A DNA stretch of 64,000 nucleotides from CAWINX01 sp963837585 (GTDB lineage Bacteria > Actinomycetota > Thermoleophilia > Solirubrobacterales > 70-9), in contig CAWINX010000003.1 of NCBI GenBank assembly GCA_963837585.1, positions 682,001 to 746,000 of the forward strand, read 5' to 3'. Positions within the stretch are counted from its first letter, which is position 1. Each line of letters begins with the position of its first letter. This document shows positions 1-8,782 of this stretch, piece by piece. Both the position numbers and the translations under genes were made by a program. The notes under the pieces are model-generated. The model searched no databases. It was given only the letters and a program-made list of their open reading frames with translations, and was not told the DNA's origin.

Positions 1-303
1 GATGTCGTCGACCGTGCCTTCGAGCGCTACCGTGGGCGGGTGGGCTTTCTCTCGCTCGACGTGCGCGACGATCGCGACGCCGTTCGCAAGCTGGTTCGCG
101 CGCACCGCTGGCGGATGCCGGTCGGCTACGACCACGACGGTGCCGTCGCCGACATCTACCGGGTCGGTGGATGCCCAACCATCGCCTACGTCTATCCGGG
201 CGGGACTCTGCAGAGCGCCGGCATCGGCGACCTGACCGCAGCCCAGCTCGACGCCCGGGTTCGCGAGCTGATTCGCGCCACCGATGCCGCAGAGGCCGGC
301 TGA
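1..303 (+). CDS. Thioredoxin-like/TlpA-type redoxin, C-terminal fragment
   Basis: The frame is open from the first base, so the gene starts upstream of the window; 100 residues remain. The segment VGGCPTIAYVYPGG resembles the cis-Pro region that closes a thioredoxin fold (CPT, then a beta strand and a Gly turn), and a C-terminal helix LTAAQLDARVRELI follows. The CxxC active site, if there is one, would lie upstream and is not visible. The gene ends one base before the ATG of the next gene, so the two are probably co-transcribed. The fold assignment rests on the second half of the domain only; other redoxin-like proteins are possible. Confidence 0.6.
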   Translation, partial: DVVDRAFERYRGRVGFLSLDVRDDRDAVRKLVRAHRWRMPVGYDHDGAVADIYRVGGCPTIAYVYPGGTLQSAGIGDLTAAQLDARVRELIRATDAAEAG

Positions 304-304
304 G

Positions 305-976
305 ATGGCCGGGGTCGAAGCGGCGGACTCAGGCTTCGGCTGGAAGCCGGCCCCGGAGCGCGGCTGGGTGGCGCCGCTTGTCGCCGCCGAGTTCCCCGGC
401 CTGGCGATCTCCTGGACAGCGGTCGACGGACGCATCGCCAAGAGCCCCGAGCCGGTGCGCCGTCGCTTGCGTGGCCTCTCCGATCGCTTCTACGGCGCCC
501 ACGCGATCCAGATGCGCCAGCAGTCGGTTCCTTGGGCCTATCGGGTCTTCTTTCGCCACATCGGGCTCGACCCCGACCGGACGCTGATTCCGGCGGAGCG
601 GCTGGCGCTCGAGCGACTCCACGACGGGGCCTTCAAGAGCCGCGGCCTTCCCCGCGATGCGCTGACGATCGCGATCGTCGAGACCGGCGTCGCGCTGCGA
701 GCCTTCGACGCCGAGCAGGTCGAGGGGAGGCTCTGCATCCGTGAGTCGGCTCCCGGCGAGTCGCTGGCCGGTAAACCTGAGGAGCTGACGCACGGGACCC
801 TGGTGATCGCCGACGCGCACACCCCGGTTGCGCTGCTTTTCGGCGAGACGGCGGAGGGGAGGGGCGTCGATCGTGAAACCCGCCGCATCATTGTCGCCGC
901 GACGCAGGTCAAGGGCGTTCCCCAGATGGCGATCGACGAGGCCCTCTGGATGGCCGCGGCCACAATAGAGGGCTAA
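305..976 (+). CDS. B3/B4 tRNA-binding-domain protein (PheT B3/4-like)
   Basis: A 223-residue protein consisting almost entirely of a B3/B4 domain, the fold found in the beta subunit of phenylalanyl-tRNA synthetase. Typical elements are the N-terminal FPGLAISWTAVDG strand, the central helix MRQQSVPWAYRVFFRHIG and the late strand CIRESAPGE. Free-standing B3/4 proteins are widespread in bacteria and some are thought to act on mischarged tRNA or amino acids, but the role of this one is unknown. ATG 305 is chosen because it sits one base after the upstream stop; an in-frame ATG at 284 would overlap that gene. Confidence 0.7.
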   Translation: MAGVEAADSGFGWKPAPERGWVAPLVAAEFPGLAISWTAVDGRIAKSPEPVRRRLRGLSDRFYGAHAIQMRQQSVPWAYRVFFRHIGLDPDRTLIPAERLALERLHDGAFKSRGLPRDALTIAIVETGVALRAFDAEQVEGRLCIRESAPGESLAGKPEELTHGTLVIADAHTPVALLFGETAEGRGVDRETRRIIVAATQVKGVPQMAIDEALWMAAATIEG

Positions 977-1016
977 GAAACAGCGAAAGCAGGGGGGCTA
1001 GACTCGGGGGCGGGTC

Positions 1017-1481
1017 ATGCCGGGACTACTCGAACGAAGCGCCGATGCGCCATTCCGAGTGGGTGGCGACGAGAGCGCCGCTCGAGCGCAGCTGCGCCGC
1101 CAGATCGGGCGTCTCGAGCGCGAGTTGGCCGGCCTCTTCGCGGAGTCCTTCATGCGGGTCGAGATCGACTGCTCGGTTCCCGCCGCCGGCGCCGGGCGGG
1201 TGCTCGGCCTCGGCGAGCTTGAGCGAGTGCGCGATGCGCTTGTCGCCCGGATTGGCGAAGCGCGGCTGGCGCTGGGAGAGCGAAGCGAGGTCGAGACCGA
1301 CAACCGCGACCTGATCGAGCGGATGCTCGCCGACCCCGCCGCCTATAAGGGGCTGAGGGTCTACAACCGCGATGTCGGCGTCGGGGGCTGCGGGTACGCC
1401 GAGTCACGGCCTCGCCTCGGCTTGCTGGGGATGCTGATGGGGTGGTGGCGGGTGAAGATCTCCTCCGGCTGCCCGTTATGA
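1017..1481 (+). CDS. Conserved protein of unknown function, WWRVK C-terminus
   Basis: A 154-residue soluble protein that I do not recognise as a named family. The first half is a charged helical region (RQIGRLERELAGLF) likely to form a coiled coil. The second half ends in a distinctive block, RPRLGLLGMLMGWWRVK followed by SSGCPL, which has the look of a conserved motif. A TAGACT -10-like box lies at 999-1004, giving a very short leader. The stop codon overlaps the ATG of the next gene (ATGA), so translation of the two is probably coupled. Confidence 0.55.
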   Translation: MPGLLERSADAPFRVGGDESAARAQLRRQIGRLERELAGLFAESFMRVEIDCSVPAAGAGRVLGLGELERVRDALVARIGEARLALGERSEVETDNRDLIERMLADPAAYKGLRVYNRDVGVGGCGYAESRPRLGLLGMLMGWWRVKISSGCPL

Positions 1482-1909
1482 AGCGGACACCCGGCAGCGA
1501 ACGGCCCCGAGCGCCGTGGGGGTCCTTTCCCCTGGCCGAGCTGACGATCCTCGCCGGCATCGTCATGCTCGTGGTCGGCTTGGTCGGTGCCAACCCGACG
1601 GCGATCGGCGTCGGCGTCGTGCTGGCGGGGCTGGGAGGCCTGGAGGTGTCCGCGCTCGAGCACTTCGCCGGCTACCGCTCCCACACGACCCTGCTCGCCG
1701 GCACCGCCTTCGTGCTCACCGTGGGGGCCCTCTTCTACCTCGCGGGCCTGATCCTGGCGATCTGCCTCGGAATCGGCGCCGCCGTCTTCGTCGTCGCCTT
1801 CCTCGCCTTCCGCCGCGCCTTCAAGCGGGCCTCCGGCGGCCTCAGCTTCAAAGTCGGCGGCTGTCAGGCGCATGACGCGCCTCACGACCAAGGATGCGCG
1901 GTGCGCTGA
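1478..1909 (+). CDS. Small integral membrane protein
   Basis: A 143-residue protein with about four hydrophobic segments (roughly residues 18-37, 41-58, 72-90 and 92-112), a short charged N-terminus and a basic C-terminal tail. No enzyme motif is visible and I do not assign a function. It starts inside the stop codon of the upstream gene, so it is translationally coupled to that WWRVK protein and the two may act together at the membrane. It ends six bases from the frame-corrected end of the convergent IHF gene. Confidence 0.6.
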   Translation: MKRTPGSERPRAPWGSFPLAELTILAGIVMLVVGLVGANPTAIGVGVVLAGLGGLEVSALEHFAGYRSHTTLLAGTAFVLTVGALFYLAGLILAICLGIGAAVFVVAFLAFRRAFKRASGGLSFKVGGCQAHDAPHDQGCAVR

Positions 1910-1914
1910 ACGCG

Positions 1915-2284
1915 TCAGACCAAATGGGGGGTGCTCTCCGGCGCCGCGCGAAGCGAGCTCGGTCGCGAGCAGCAGGCGCTGGCGGGCGGTGAGGGTGCCG
2001 AGGCGCTTGTTCTCGTTCAGCGCCAGGGCGAGGAGGAACTTACGGGCGCGGGTGCGTCCCCAGCGGCGTTGGCTGGTCAGCAGCTCGGCGAGGGTCATGC
2101 TCTCCGTCTCCCAGGGGCAGTCCCTGACCACTTCGGCGGCGTCGATTTCCCCTCGCGCGATTGAGCGCTTCAACTCGGCTCTCGCCAGTCGCACCCGGTT
2201 GGCGCGAGCCAGCGCCTCCATGTGCTGCGGCGTCTCCATTACCGGAGCGGTCGTCGTTGCAGGGGCGATCGAAGCAGCTTCCAC
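1915..2284 (-). CDS. Actinobacterial integration host factor (mIHF), apparent 1-nt frameshift near its end
   Basis: Matches the actinobacterial IHF family (a nucleoid DNA-binding protein unrelated to proteobacterial IHF): an Ala/Arg helix RANRVRLARAELKRSI, a middle helix LAELLTSQRRWGRTRAR that fits the helix-two-turns-helix DNA-binding unit, and the end motif LGTLTARQRLLLATELA. GTG at 2284 is chosen because GGGAGG lies just upstream of it. As read, the frame runs on for about 550 bases antisense to the neighbouring membrane-protein gene. Removing one G from the G6 run at 1926-1931 gives the ending HPHLV and a stop at 1915-1917, six bases from the convergent gene. Length (122 aa) then suits the family. 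Confidence 0.8.
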
Positions 2285-2549
2285 TGGGACTCCTCCCTTC
2301 AAGGAATCGGTTAACTGGGTCTCTACGCGCCGGGCCGGCAGACGGCCTGGATGAGTCGAGTTCTCACTACCGTCCGCTCCCTGCCCCGGGTGCGTGCGGC
2401 GCGGAGGCAAGCTATGCCGTCGGAGCGGTGACCGTCAACCCGCGGTCGGAAAACCTGGCCCGAGTCGTTCGCTAAGAGCAGCTTTTTTAACATCGACTTC
2501 ACCTTGTCCAGATGTGGACAAGGCAGAAACTCCCCCCCGGGGGGGATGC
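2285..2549. other. Intergenic region upstream of mIHF with two palindromes
   Basis: This 265-bp stretch holds no convincing gene. It separates the alpha-oxoamine synthase gene from the mIHF gene, both on the minus strand, so it must contain the mIHF promoter. Two palindromes stand out: CCTTGTCCA-GATG-TGGACAAGG at 2502-2523 and a perfect C7G7 block at 2532-2545. Confidence 0.5.
2502..2523. promoter_or_regulatory. Inverted repeat CCTTGTCCA-n4-TGGACAAGG
   Basis: Perfect 9-bp arms around GATG, about 220 bp upstream of the mIHF start and just downstream of the alpha-oxoamine synthase gene. There is no T-tract beside it on either strand, so it is less likely to be an intrinsic terminator than a protein-binding site. 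No cognate regulator is evident. Confidence 0.4.
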
Positions 2550-3806
2550 TCAGGTGCGCGGCAGGTCGGGGAAGTCCTGGATCACCCGGGCGATCGTCCC
2601 GAGCGCGCCGTCGAGGTGCTCGCGCTCGTGGGTCGCCATCAGGCTGGTCCGCAGCAGCGCGCCCCCCGGCGGCACCGCCGGATGGATCGCGACGTTGGTG
2701 TAGACGCCGGCGTCGAACAGCGCTTTCCAGAGCAGCACCGCCTGCCAGTCGTCGCCGACCACGACCGGGACGACCGGCGTCGTCGCCACCCGCCCGTCCG
2801 GCAGCGTCCCCGGCTCGACCACCTGCAGTCCGAGGTGGCGCAGCCCCTCGCGCAGGTACTCGGCGTTGTCGAGCAGCGCTTCGAAGAGGGCGGGCCCTTC
2901 GGCGCGGATCACCCGCAGCGCCGCAAGCGCCGCGCCGACCGCCGCCGGCACCGCCGAGGCGCTGAAGATGAAAGACCGGGAGGCGATCCGCAGGTACTCG
3001 ACCACGTCGGCGGGCCCGGCGATGAAGCCGCCGCAGGAGGCGAGGCTCTTCGAGAAGGTCCCCATCCGCAGGTCGACCTCGTCCTCGAGCCCGAATAGCT
3101 CGCAGGCCCCCGCCCCGCGCGCGCCGAGCACCCCGGCGCCGTGGGCTTCGTCGACCATCAACCGCGCGCCGTGCTCCTTGCAGAGCTCGACGATCCGCGG
3201 CAGGTCGCAGACGTCGCCCTCCATCGAGAAGACGCCGTCGACGACCACAAGGACGCCGCCGCCGTCCTCCGCCGCTCGCTGCAGCATCTTCTCCAGCTTG
3301 TCCATGCGGTTGTGGCGGAAAGGGCGCAGCTTGGCGCCGGAGAGCCGGCAGCCGTCGAGGATCGAGGCGTGGTCGCCGGAGTCGCAGATCACCGTGTCGC
3401 CGGGCTCCAGCAACGTCCCGATCGCCCCCAGGTTCGACTGGTAGCCGGTCGTGTAGACGATCGCGTCCTCGGTCTGCATCCACTCGGCGAGTTCCCGTTC
3501 CAGATCGACGTGCAGCGGCGTCGTGCCGTTGAGCAGCCGTGATCCGGTCACCCCGGTCCCGTAGGTCTCGAGCGCGTCGCGGGCCCCCTGCTTCACCCGC
3601 TCGTCCCCGGTCAGCCCGAGGTAGTTGTTGGAGCCGAGCATGATCGTCTCGCGGCCCTCCATCTCAACCACCGGGCCGGCCTGGGAGGTGAGCAGGCGGA
3701 AGTAGGGGAGGAGGTCGTGCTCTTTGGCCGCTTCGAGTTGCTCGAGGCGGTCGTGGTTGCGCGCCTTCTCGAAGACGTCGATGGGTGCTTTTGCGGTCTC
3801 GCTCAT
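2550..3806 (-). CDS. Alpha-oxoamine synthase (serine palmitoyltransferase/AONS/KBL family)
   Basis: PLP-dependent enzyme of 418 residues that condenses an amino acid with an acyl thioester and releases CO2. Visible signatures are GSNNYLGLT, the SRLLNGTTPLH block (about 89-99), the PLP-stacking His in DHASILDGC (H146), MVDEAHG (D219) and the Schiff-base Lys in GTFSKSLASCGG (K253). HASILDGC followed by FRHN recalls serine palmitoyltransferases, but 8-amino-7-oxononanoate synthase or 2-amino-3-ketobutyrate CoA ligase cannot be excluded. No other biotin or threonine-degradation gene is nearby. Start 3806 is supported by a TACACT box only 6 nt upstream. It is divergent, 25 bp away, from the GNAT-like gene at 3832. 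Confidence 0.88.
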   Translation of the reverse strand: MSETAKAPIDVFEKARNHDRLEQLEAAKEHDLLPYFRLLTSQAGPVVEMEGRETIMLGSNNYLGLTGDERVKQGARDALETYGTGVTGSRLLNGTTPLHVDLERELAEWMQTEDAIVYTTGYQSNLGAIGTLLEPGDTVICDSGDHASILDGCRLSGAKLRPFRHNRMDKLEKMLQRAAEDGGGVLVVVDGVFSMEGDVCDLPRIVELCKEHGARLMVDEAHGAGVLGARGAGACELFGLEDEVDLRMGTFSKSLASCGGFIAGPADVVEYLRIASRSFIFSASAVPAAVGAALAALRVIRAEGPALFEALLDNAEYLREGLRHLGLQVVEPGTLPDGRVATTPVVPVVVGDDWQAVLLWKALFDAGVYTNVAIHPAVPPGGALLRTSLMATHEREHLDGALGTIARVIQDFPDLPRT

Positions 3807-3831
3807 GGCAAGAGTGTAGGTTCCGCTGCCC
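3807..3831. promoter_or_regulatory. Overlapping divergent leaderless-type promoters
   Basis: Only 25 bp separate two divergent start codons. Minus strand: TACACT (3818 down to 3813) ends 6 nt before the ATG at 3806. Plus strand: TAGGTT (3817-3822) ends 9 nt before the ATG at 3832. The two -10 hexamers overlap, so polymerase binding in one direction should exclude the other, and both transcripts would have essentially no leader. Confidence 0.55.
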
Positions 3832-4968
3832 ATGGGAGAGGTTTCAATTCGGCCGGTTCGGAGCAGGCGCGACCTGAAGCGCTTCATCAAGGTCCCGTTT
3901 GCCCTTCACCGCGACAGCCCGCAGTGGGTCGCGCCGCTGGTCTTCGAGCGGATGGAGTTCCTCAACCGCGACAAGAACCCCTACTTCGAGCACGCCGAGG
4001 CCGAGTACTTCATCGCCGAGCGCGACGGCGAGCCGGTCGGGCGGATTACGGCCCAGGTCGACTCGCGCTGGGACGAGTTCCAGGGCGGCAGCGACGCGAT
4101 GTTCGGTTTCTTCGAGGCCGCGAACGACCCCGAGGTAGCCGCTGCTCTACTGGACGCGGCGACCGAATGGGCGCGCGAAAAGGGACGCGCCCGCCTGCTC
4201 GGGCCGATGGACTTCACCACCAACGACGAGATCGGGATTCTGATCGAGGGCTTTGACCGCCGGCCGATGATCCTCGAGCCATGGCACCCGCCCCACTACC
4301 GCGAGTTGATCGAGGCCCAGGGGTTCGGCAAGGCGATGGACGTGCAGATGTGGGAGCTTCAGTTCGGCGACCTCAAAGAGGGGGAGCGATTCGACCCCTC
4401 GATCCACGCCGCCGCCGAAAAAGCGCTGAAGGACGAGGGGATCACGATCCGCAACATGCGCAAGCGCGACATGGCGGGCGAGGTGCGGCGCTTCATGGAC
4501 GTCTATAACGAGGCCTGGGGGAGCAACTGGGGCTTCGTGCCGATCACCGACGCCGAGGTCAACTTTCAGGCCAAGAACCTGAAGCAGGTGATCGACGAGG
4601 ACTGGGCATACATGGCCGAGAAGGACGGGGAGGTCGTCGGCGCGGCGCTGACCCTGCCCGACATCAACCAGGTTATGGCGAAGCTGGACGGTCGCCTCTT
4701 GCCGTTTGGCTGGCTGAAGTTCCTGCTCGGCAAACGGAAGATCGACCAGTGCCGAGTCTTCGCGCTCGGCGTCAAGCACGACTACCGTCACACCGGCGTC
4801 GCGGCCGGCCTCTACCTCAAGCACCTTGAGACCGCCGCGATCCCCGGCGGCATCGTCGGCGGGGAGATGGGTTGGATCCTCGAGACCAACGGCCCGATGA
4901 ACCGCGCGATGGAGGGCATGGGCGGCGAGGTCGTCAAGCGGTACCGGATCTACGAGAAGTCGCTCTAA
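3832..4968 (+). CDS. GNAT-superfamily N-acyltransferase-like protein (YghO-type)
   Basis: A 378-residue protein with two GNAT-like halves. An N-terminal region ends near LLGPMDFTTNDEIGILIEGF, and a C-terminal acyl-CoA-binding-like region contains CRVFALGVKHDYRHTGVAAGLY. This matches large GNAT proteins usually annotated as hypothetical or YghO-like. Some bacterial GNAT-type proteins act as ceramide synthases beside serine palmitoyltransferase. Its divergent pairing with an alpha-oxoamine synthase gene, sharing a 25-bp promoter region, makes N-acylation of that enzyme's product an attractive but unproven role. A TAGGTT box ends 9 nt before ATG 3832. Confidence 0.65.
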   Translation: MGEVSIRPVRSRRDLKRFIKVPFALHRDSPQWVAPLVFERMEFLNRDKNPYFEHAEAEYFIAERDGEPVGRITAQVDSRWDEFQGGSDAMFGFFEAANDPEVAAALLDAATEWAREKGRARLLGPMDFTTNDEIGILIEGFDRRPMILEPWHPPHYRELIEAQGFGKAMDVQMWELQFGDLKEGERFDPSIHAAAEKALKDEGITIRNMRKRDMAGEVRRFMDVYNEAWGSNWGFVPITDAEVNFQAKNLKQVIDEDWAYMAEKDGEVVGAALTLPDINQVMAKLDGRLLPFGWLKFLLGKRKIDQCRVFALGVKHDYRHTGVAAGLYLKHLETAAIPGGIVGGEMGWILETNGPMNRAMEGMGGEVVKRYRIYEKSL

Positions 4969-5044
4969 GGCCCAAAGCCGCAAGTTCCGAGATTTTCGTC
5001 ACCACCCCCCGGTGACAGCCAAAGCCGTCGCTAGAGTCGAGCGT

Positions 5045-5359
5045 GTGACTGACTTCGAGGTAGAGGGCGAGGTTCTGGCGGAAGAAGACGCCGGATCGCA
5101 GGACGCCACCGAACCGGTGCGGGCCCTGCAGCGCTACGACTCCCCCGCCTCGCCCGTGCTGCGCGGCGAGGTTCGCACCGCGGCGATCGCCGCCGCGGGT
5201 GGAGTCCTGGCCGGCGCGGCGACAGTCGCGGCGGTGCGGGCGGTCGGCGCCGTCGGGGTCGGCAAGCGCTCCGGCAGGGGCCTTGGCCGTCGTCGCAGTC
5301 GCCCCAATGTCGTCGCCAGCCGCTCCTTTCTGGTCGACGTCCACCTACTGGGGCGGTGA
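5045..5359 (+). CDS. Small conserved protein of unknown function
   Basis: About 104 residues: an acidic N-terminus, a hydrophobic Ala/Val stretch (VRTAAIAAAGGVLAGAATVA) that could be one membrane segment, then a strongly basic region (KRSGRGLGRRRSRPNV) and a short SFLVDVHLLGR tail. I do not recognise a family. GTG 5045 is preferred over GTG 5012 because a TAGAGT -10-like box (5032-5037) ends 7 nt before it, as in other leaderless genes of this window. It precedes the glycosylase gene by about 70 bp on the same strand. Confidence 0.5.
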   Translation: MTDFEVEGEVLAEEDAGSQDATEPVRALQRYDSPASPVLRGEVRTAAIAAAGGVLAGAATVAAVRAVGAVGVGKRSGRGLGRRRSRPNVVASRSFLVDVHLLGR

Positions 5360-5429
5360 GCGCTCCAATCGTCACGGTGATCGCCGGTTATTCGAGTCCG
5401 TGGCGATTGGAGTGCGAACGAGGGGTTCT

Positions 5430-6404
5430 ATGAGCACGGCGACCTCGACTTCGATCGAGGTCGAGGCGCGGCCGCCCTCGCCGTATCGCCTGCCGGCATC
5501 CGGCGGCGAGGACCGGGTGATGAGGGTCGAGGCGGGGGTCGCCACGAGACTGCTCCAGGTCGAGGGCAGCCCGGTCCTCGTCCGGGCCTGGCAGCCGGCG
5601 GCCGATCGGGTCCTCCTGCGCGCCGAGCGGGTCGACCCGACCGCGGTGACGGCGCCGTTTCCCGGCGCCGAGGTCCCGTCGCGCCCCGCCGGGACCGAGC
5701 AGCTGGAGCTGGCGGTGGAGAGGATGCGCTTCGCGCTCGGGGTCGACGACGATCTCGGCGACTTCCACCGGCGCTTTCGCGCCGACCCGCTCCTCGGGCC
5801 CCTGCTGCGCCGCCGGCCCCACTTTCGTCCCTCGCGCCGCCCGTGGCCCTGGGAGGCGCTCGCCTGGGCAGTCGTCAGGCAGCTGATCGAGTCCGACCGG
5901 GCCGCGCGGATCCAGCGGCGGATCGTCGGCCGCTGGGGCCTCGGGCTCGGCCGCGAGCGTGGCGCCCCCCGCGACGTCCCCTCGGCGCGGACGATCGCCG
6001 GCCGCGCGCCCGCCGAGCTGGAGTCGATGGGGCTGGCGCTGCGCCGCTCGATTGCGTTGCGCGCCGCCGCCCGCGAGGTCGCGGCCGGGCGCTGCCGCCT
6101 CGAAGACGCCGGGTCCAGCGATCGGCGCCTGCTCTCGATCCCCGAGATCGGCCCCTGGACCGTGCAGTGCCTCGGCCTGCACGGTCGTGGCGACCCTGAC
6201 TCATTGCCGGTCGGCGACCTGGTTTACATAAAGCTGGTCGGCCGCCTTGCCCGCCTCGGCCGCCGCGCCACGCATGAGGAGATCGAGGAGTTCTACGCCC
6301 CCTACGCCCCGTACAGGGGGCTGGCGGGGGCGTTGACCGTGGCCGGCCTCCACCGCACGATCGCCCAGGGCCCGCCGCTGCGTCACCCGCCAGTCCCCGC
6401 TTAG
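5430..6404 (+). CDS. DNA-3-methyladenine glycosylase, AlkA-type HhH-GPD
   Basis: Base-excision-repair enzyme that removes alkylated purines. The 324-residue protein carries a helix-hairpin-helix, IPEIGPWTVQCLGL (about 237-250), followed by the catalytic Asp in SLPVGDLVYIK (about D263), the expected HhH-GPD order. The N-terminal ~110 residues correspond to the AlkA N-terminal domain. ATG 5430 is chosen because GAGGGG lies upstream and the length then fits the family; earlier in-frame codons would run into the preceding gene. Confidence 0.85.
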   Translation: MSTATSTSIEVEARPPSPYRLPASGGEDRVMRVEAGVATRLLQVEGSPVLVRAWQPAADRVLLRAERVDPTAVTAPFPGAEVPSRPAGTEQLELAVERMRFALGVDDDLGDFHRRFRADPLLGPLLRRRPHFRPSRRPWPWEALAWAVVRQLIESDRAARIQRRIVGRWGLGLGRERGAPRDVPSARTIAGRAPAELESMGLALRRSIALRAAAREVAAGRCRLEDAGSSDRRLLSIPEIGPWTVQCLGLHGRGDPDSLPVGDLVYIKLVGRLARLGRRATHEEIEEFYAPYAPYRGLAGALTVAGLHRTIAQGPPLRHPPVPA

Positions 6405-6486
6405 CGAACCCTGAGCATCCCGCTTACTCCGGGATGGACAAAAAGCCCTTCAGTCAACTCGTCGATCTGTCGATGCAGCGGCTGAA

Positions 6487-8782
6487 ATGGAGCGCGCGAC
6501 GCGGGGAAGGAGCTGGCCGGACGAGGAAGTCTCCGAGTTCCTCGACCAAATCACCTCCGGAGGCGAGGACTACCGAGCCCTGGTCGAGCGCCTGCCGGCG
6601 ATCGTCTACACGTCGGAGCTGGGGGAGCACGGAGTCTGGCGCTACGTCAGTCCCCAGGTAGAGGAGATCCTCGGCTACAGCCCCCGGGCCTGGGTGGACG
6701 ATCCGGCGCTGTGGTCGAAGCTGCTGCACCCCGACGACCGCGAGCGCGCGATCTCACAGGAGACCGAGAAGACGCTTGGGGACCGGAACCCGCCCCCGAT
6801 CGACTACAGGATGATCGCTCGCGACGGGGAGATCGTCTGGATCCTCGACGAGGCGGTGCTCGAGCTCGACGACGCCGGCATACCCGTTTGGCACGGCGTC
6901 CTCTACGACATCACCGAGCGCAAGATTGCCGAACAGGATTTGGAGCGGGCCGCCGCCCAGCAGGCCGCGGTCGCCCAGCTCGGCGAGAGGGCCCTGGAGG
7001 ACGGCGACCCTGATTCACTGATGAAGGCGGCGGTCTCGCTCGTCGCCGAGATCGAGGGAGTGCAGAGCGCCTGCATCTGGGAGGTCGCCCGCGACGGGCG
7101 GCGCCTGCATCTTCGTGCCGGCCTCGAGAACCGGGTGATGAGCGCCGGACAGCTCGTCTCCGCCGGGCGCGACTCCCATGCGGGTGCCGCGCTGGAATCC
7201 GGCCTTCACGTGATCGTCGACGACTGGTCGGCGGAGCGCCGCTACACGATGCCGCCGGCTCTGCGCACCCTGGGCGCGGCCAGCAGCCTCGCGGTGGTGA
7301 TCGACGGCAAGGATCGCCCCTTCGGCGTCCTCGACGTGCAGGCGGCGACGCCGAACAGCTTCACGCCGCAGGACGTCCACTTCGTCCAGGCGGCGGCCAA
7401 CGTGCTCGCCGATGCGATGGCGCGCCACGCCGCCGACCAGGAGCTTCGCTACAGGGTCCTCCACGACTCGCTGACCAACCTCCCCAACCGCTCCAGCTTC
7501 GTCGAGGCCTTGAACGAGGCGCTGGGGCGCAGGCGTCGAATCCGGCTCCCCGGTCGGGATCCTCTTCCTCGACCTCGACCACTTCAAGCTGATCAACGAC
7601 AGCATGGGCCACCATGCCGGCGACGAGCTGCTGCGGGCAGTCGCGCCGCGACTGCGTGCCCACCTGCGCCCCGGCGACATCGTCGCCCGCTTCGGCGGCG
7701 ACGAGTTCGGGATCCTCGTCGACCGGCTGGCCGATGAGGACGAGGCCGTCGCGATCGCCGACCGGGTGGCGAGCGCCTTCGCCGAGCCCTACGAGATGGG
7801 CGGGGTCGAGCATTTCGTCACCGCGAGCATCGGCATCGCCGTCGCCCGTCCGTCCAGCACCGAGCCGATCGATGCCGACCTGCTGATCCGCGACGCCGAC
7901 GCCGCGATGTACCGCGCCAAGGACCGGGGTCGTGCCCGCTGCGAGCTGTTCGACGCCGAGATGCGCGCTCGCGCGGTGCGCCGACTAGAGGTGGAGCGCG
8001 AGTTGCGCCACGCGCTGGAGCGCGAAGAACTGATCCTCCACTACCAGCCGGTGGTCTCGTTGGCCAGCGGCGAGATCACCGGGCTGGAGGCGCTGGTTCG
8101 CTGGCAGCATCCGGAGCGCGGCCTGCTCGACCCGGGTGAGTTCATCTCGATCGCCGAGGACAGCGGCCTGATCGAGCCGATCGGCCGCTGGGTCCAGGAG
8201 GCCGCCTGCAAGCAGACGCTCGCCTGGCACGAGCAGCGTCCCGACGCCCGCCCGTTCGACATCTCCGTCAACCTCTCCGCCCGCCAGGTCGCCCATCGCG
8301 ACCTCCCGGCCGCCGTCTCCGAGATCCTCGAGCGCACCGGCCTAGACCCGATCCACCTGCGGCTGGAGATCACCGAGAGCGTGCTGGTCGAGGAGTCGGC
8401 GACCGCGACCGCGACCCTGGAGGCGCTCAGCGAGTTGGGGGTCGGGCTCGTCCTTGACGACTTCGGGACCGGCTACTCCTCACTCGCCTACCTCAACCGC
8501 TTCCCCTTCGACGCGCTGAAGATCGACCGCTCCTTCATTGAGGCGCTGGGGGTCGAGCAGGAGCGCACCGCGATCATCGAGGCGATCATCGGGATGGCGC
8601 GGGCCCTGTCCCTCGATGTGATCGCCGAAGGCGTCGAGAACGAGGTGCAGCTTTCCGAGCTTCGCCGCCTCGGCTGCGACTTCGGCCAGGGTCACCTCTT
8701 CTCAAGGGCGTTGCCGCCGCCCAAGGTCGAGAGCCTGCTGGCCGATGGGGTCGGCTACTCGGGGATATTGCCCGCCAGGTAG
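6487..8782 (+). CDS. PAS-GAF-GGDEF-EAL cyclic di-GMP protein, one frameshift
   Basis: A signalling protein that should make and/or degrade c-di-GMP. Order: PAS domain (about 28-150, ending in a PAC-like DITERK), GAF domain (about 160-315), GGDEF domain with intact RFGGDEFG, EAL domain with GLEALVRW, NLSARQ, LDDFGTGYSSL and KIDRSFI. Active-site motifs of both catalytic domains look intact, so it may be bifunctional. The frame changes inside the GGDEF domain near 7525: dropping one G from the GGGG run joins VEALNEAL to the downstream part GAGVESG. The corrected protein is about 764 aa. No transmembrane segment is seen, so it is probably cytoplasmic. Confidence 0.85.

Noticed and set aside
1361..2410. 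A 349-codon minus-strand frame covering mIHF and the membrane-protein gene
   Set aside because: Only its first third reads like a protein (mIHF). The rest is antisense to a good plus-strand gene; a single extra base in a G6 run explains it.
2323..3483. Long alternative frames inside the alpha-oxoamine synthase gene (and similar frames elsewhere)
   Set aside because: Arg/Ala-rich translations without motifs, as expected for shadow frames in high-GC DNA.
5012..5044. GTG 5012 as start of the small gene ending at 5359
   Set aside because: A TAGAGT box at 5032-5037 would lie inside the coding region; GTG 5045 is placed 7 nt after it like other leaderless genes here.
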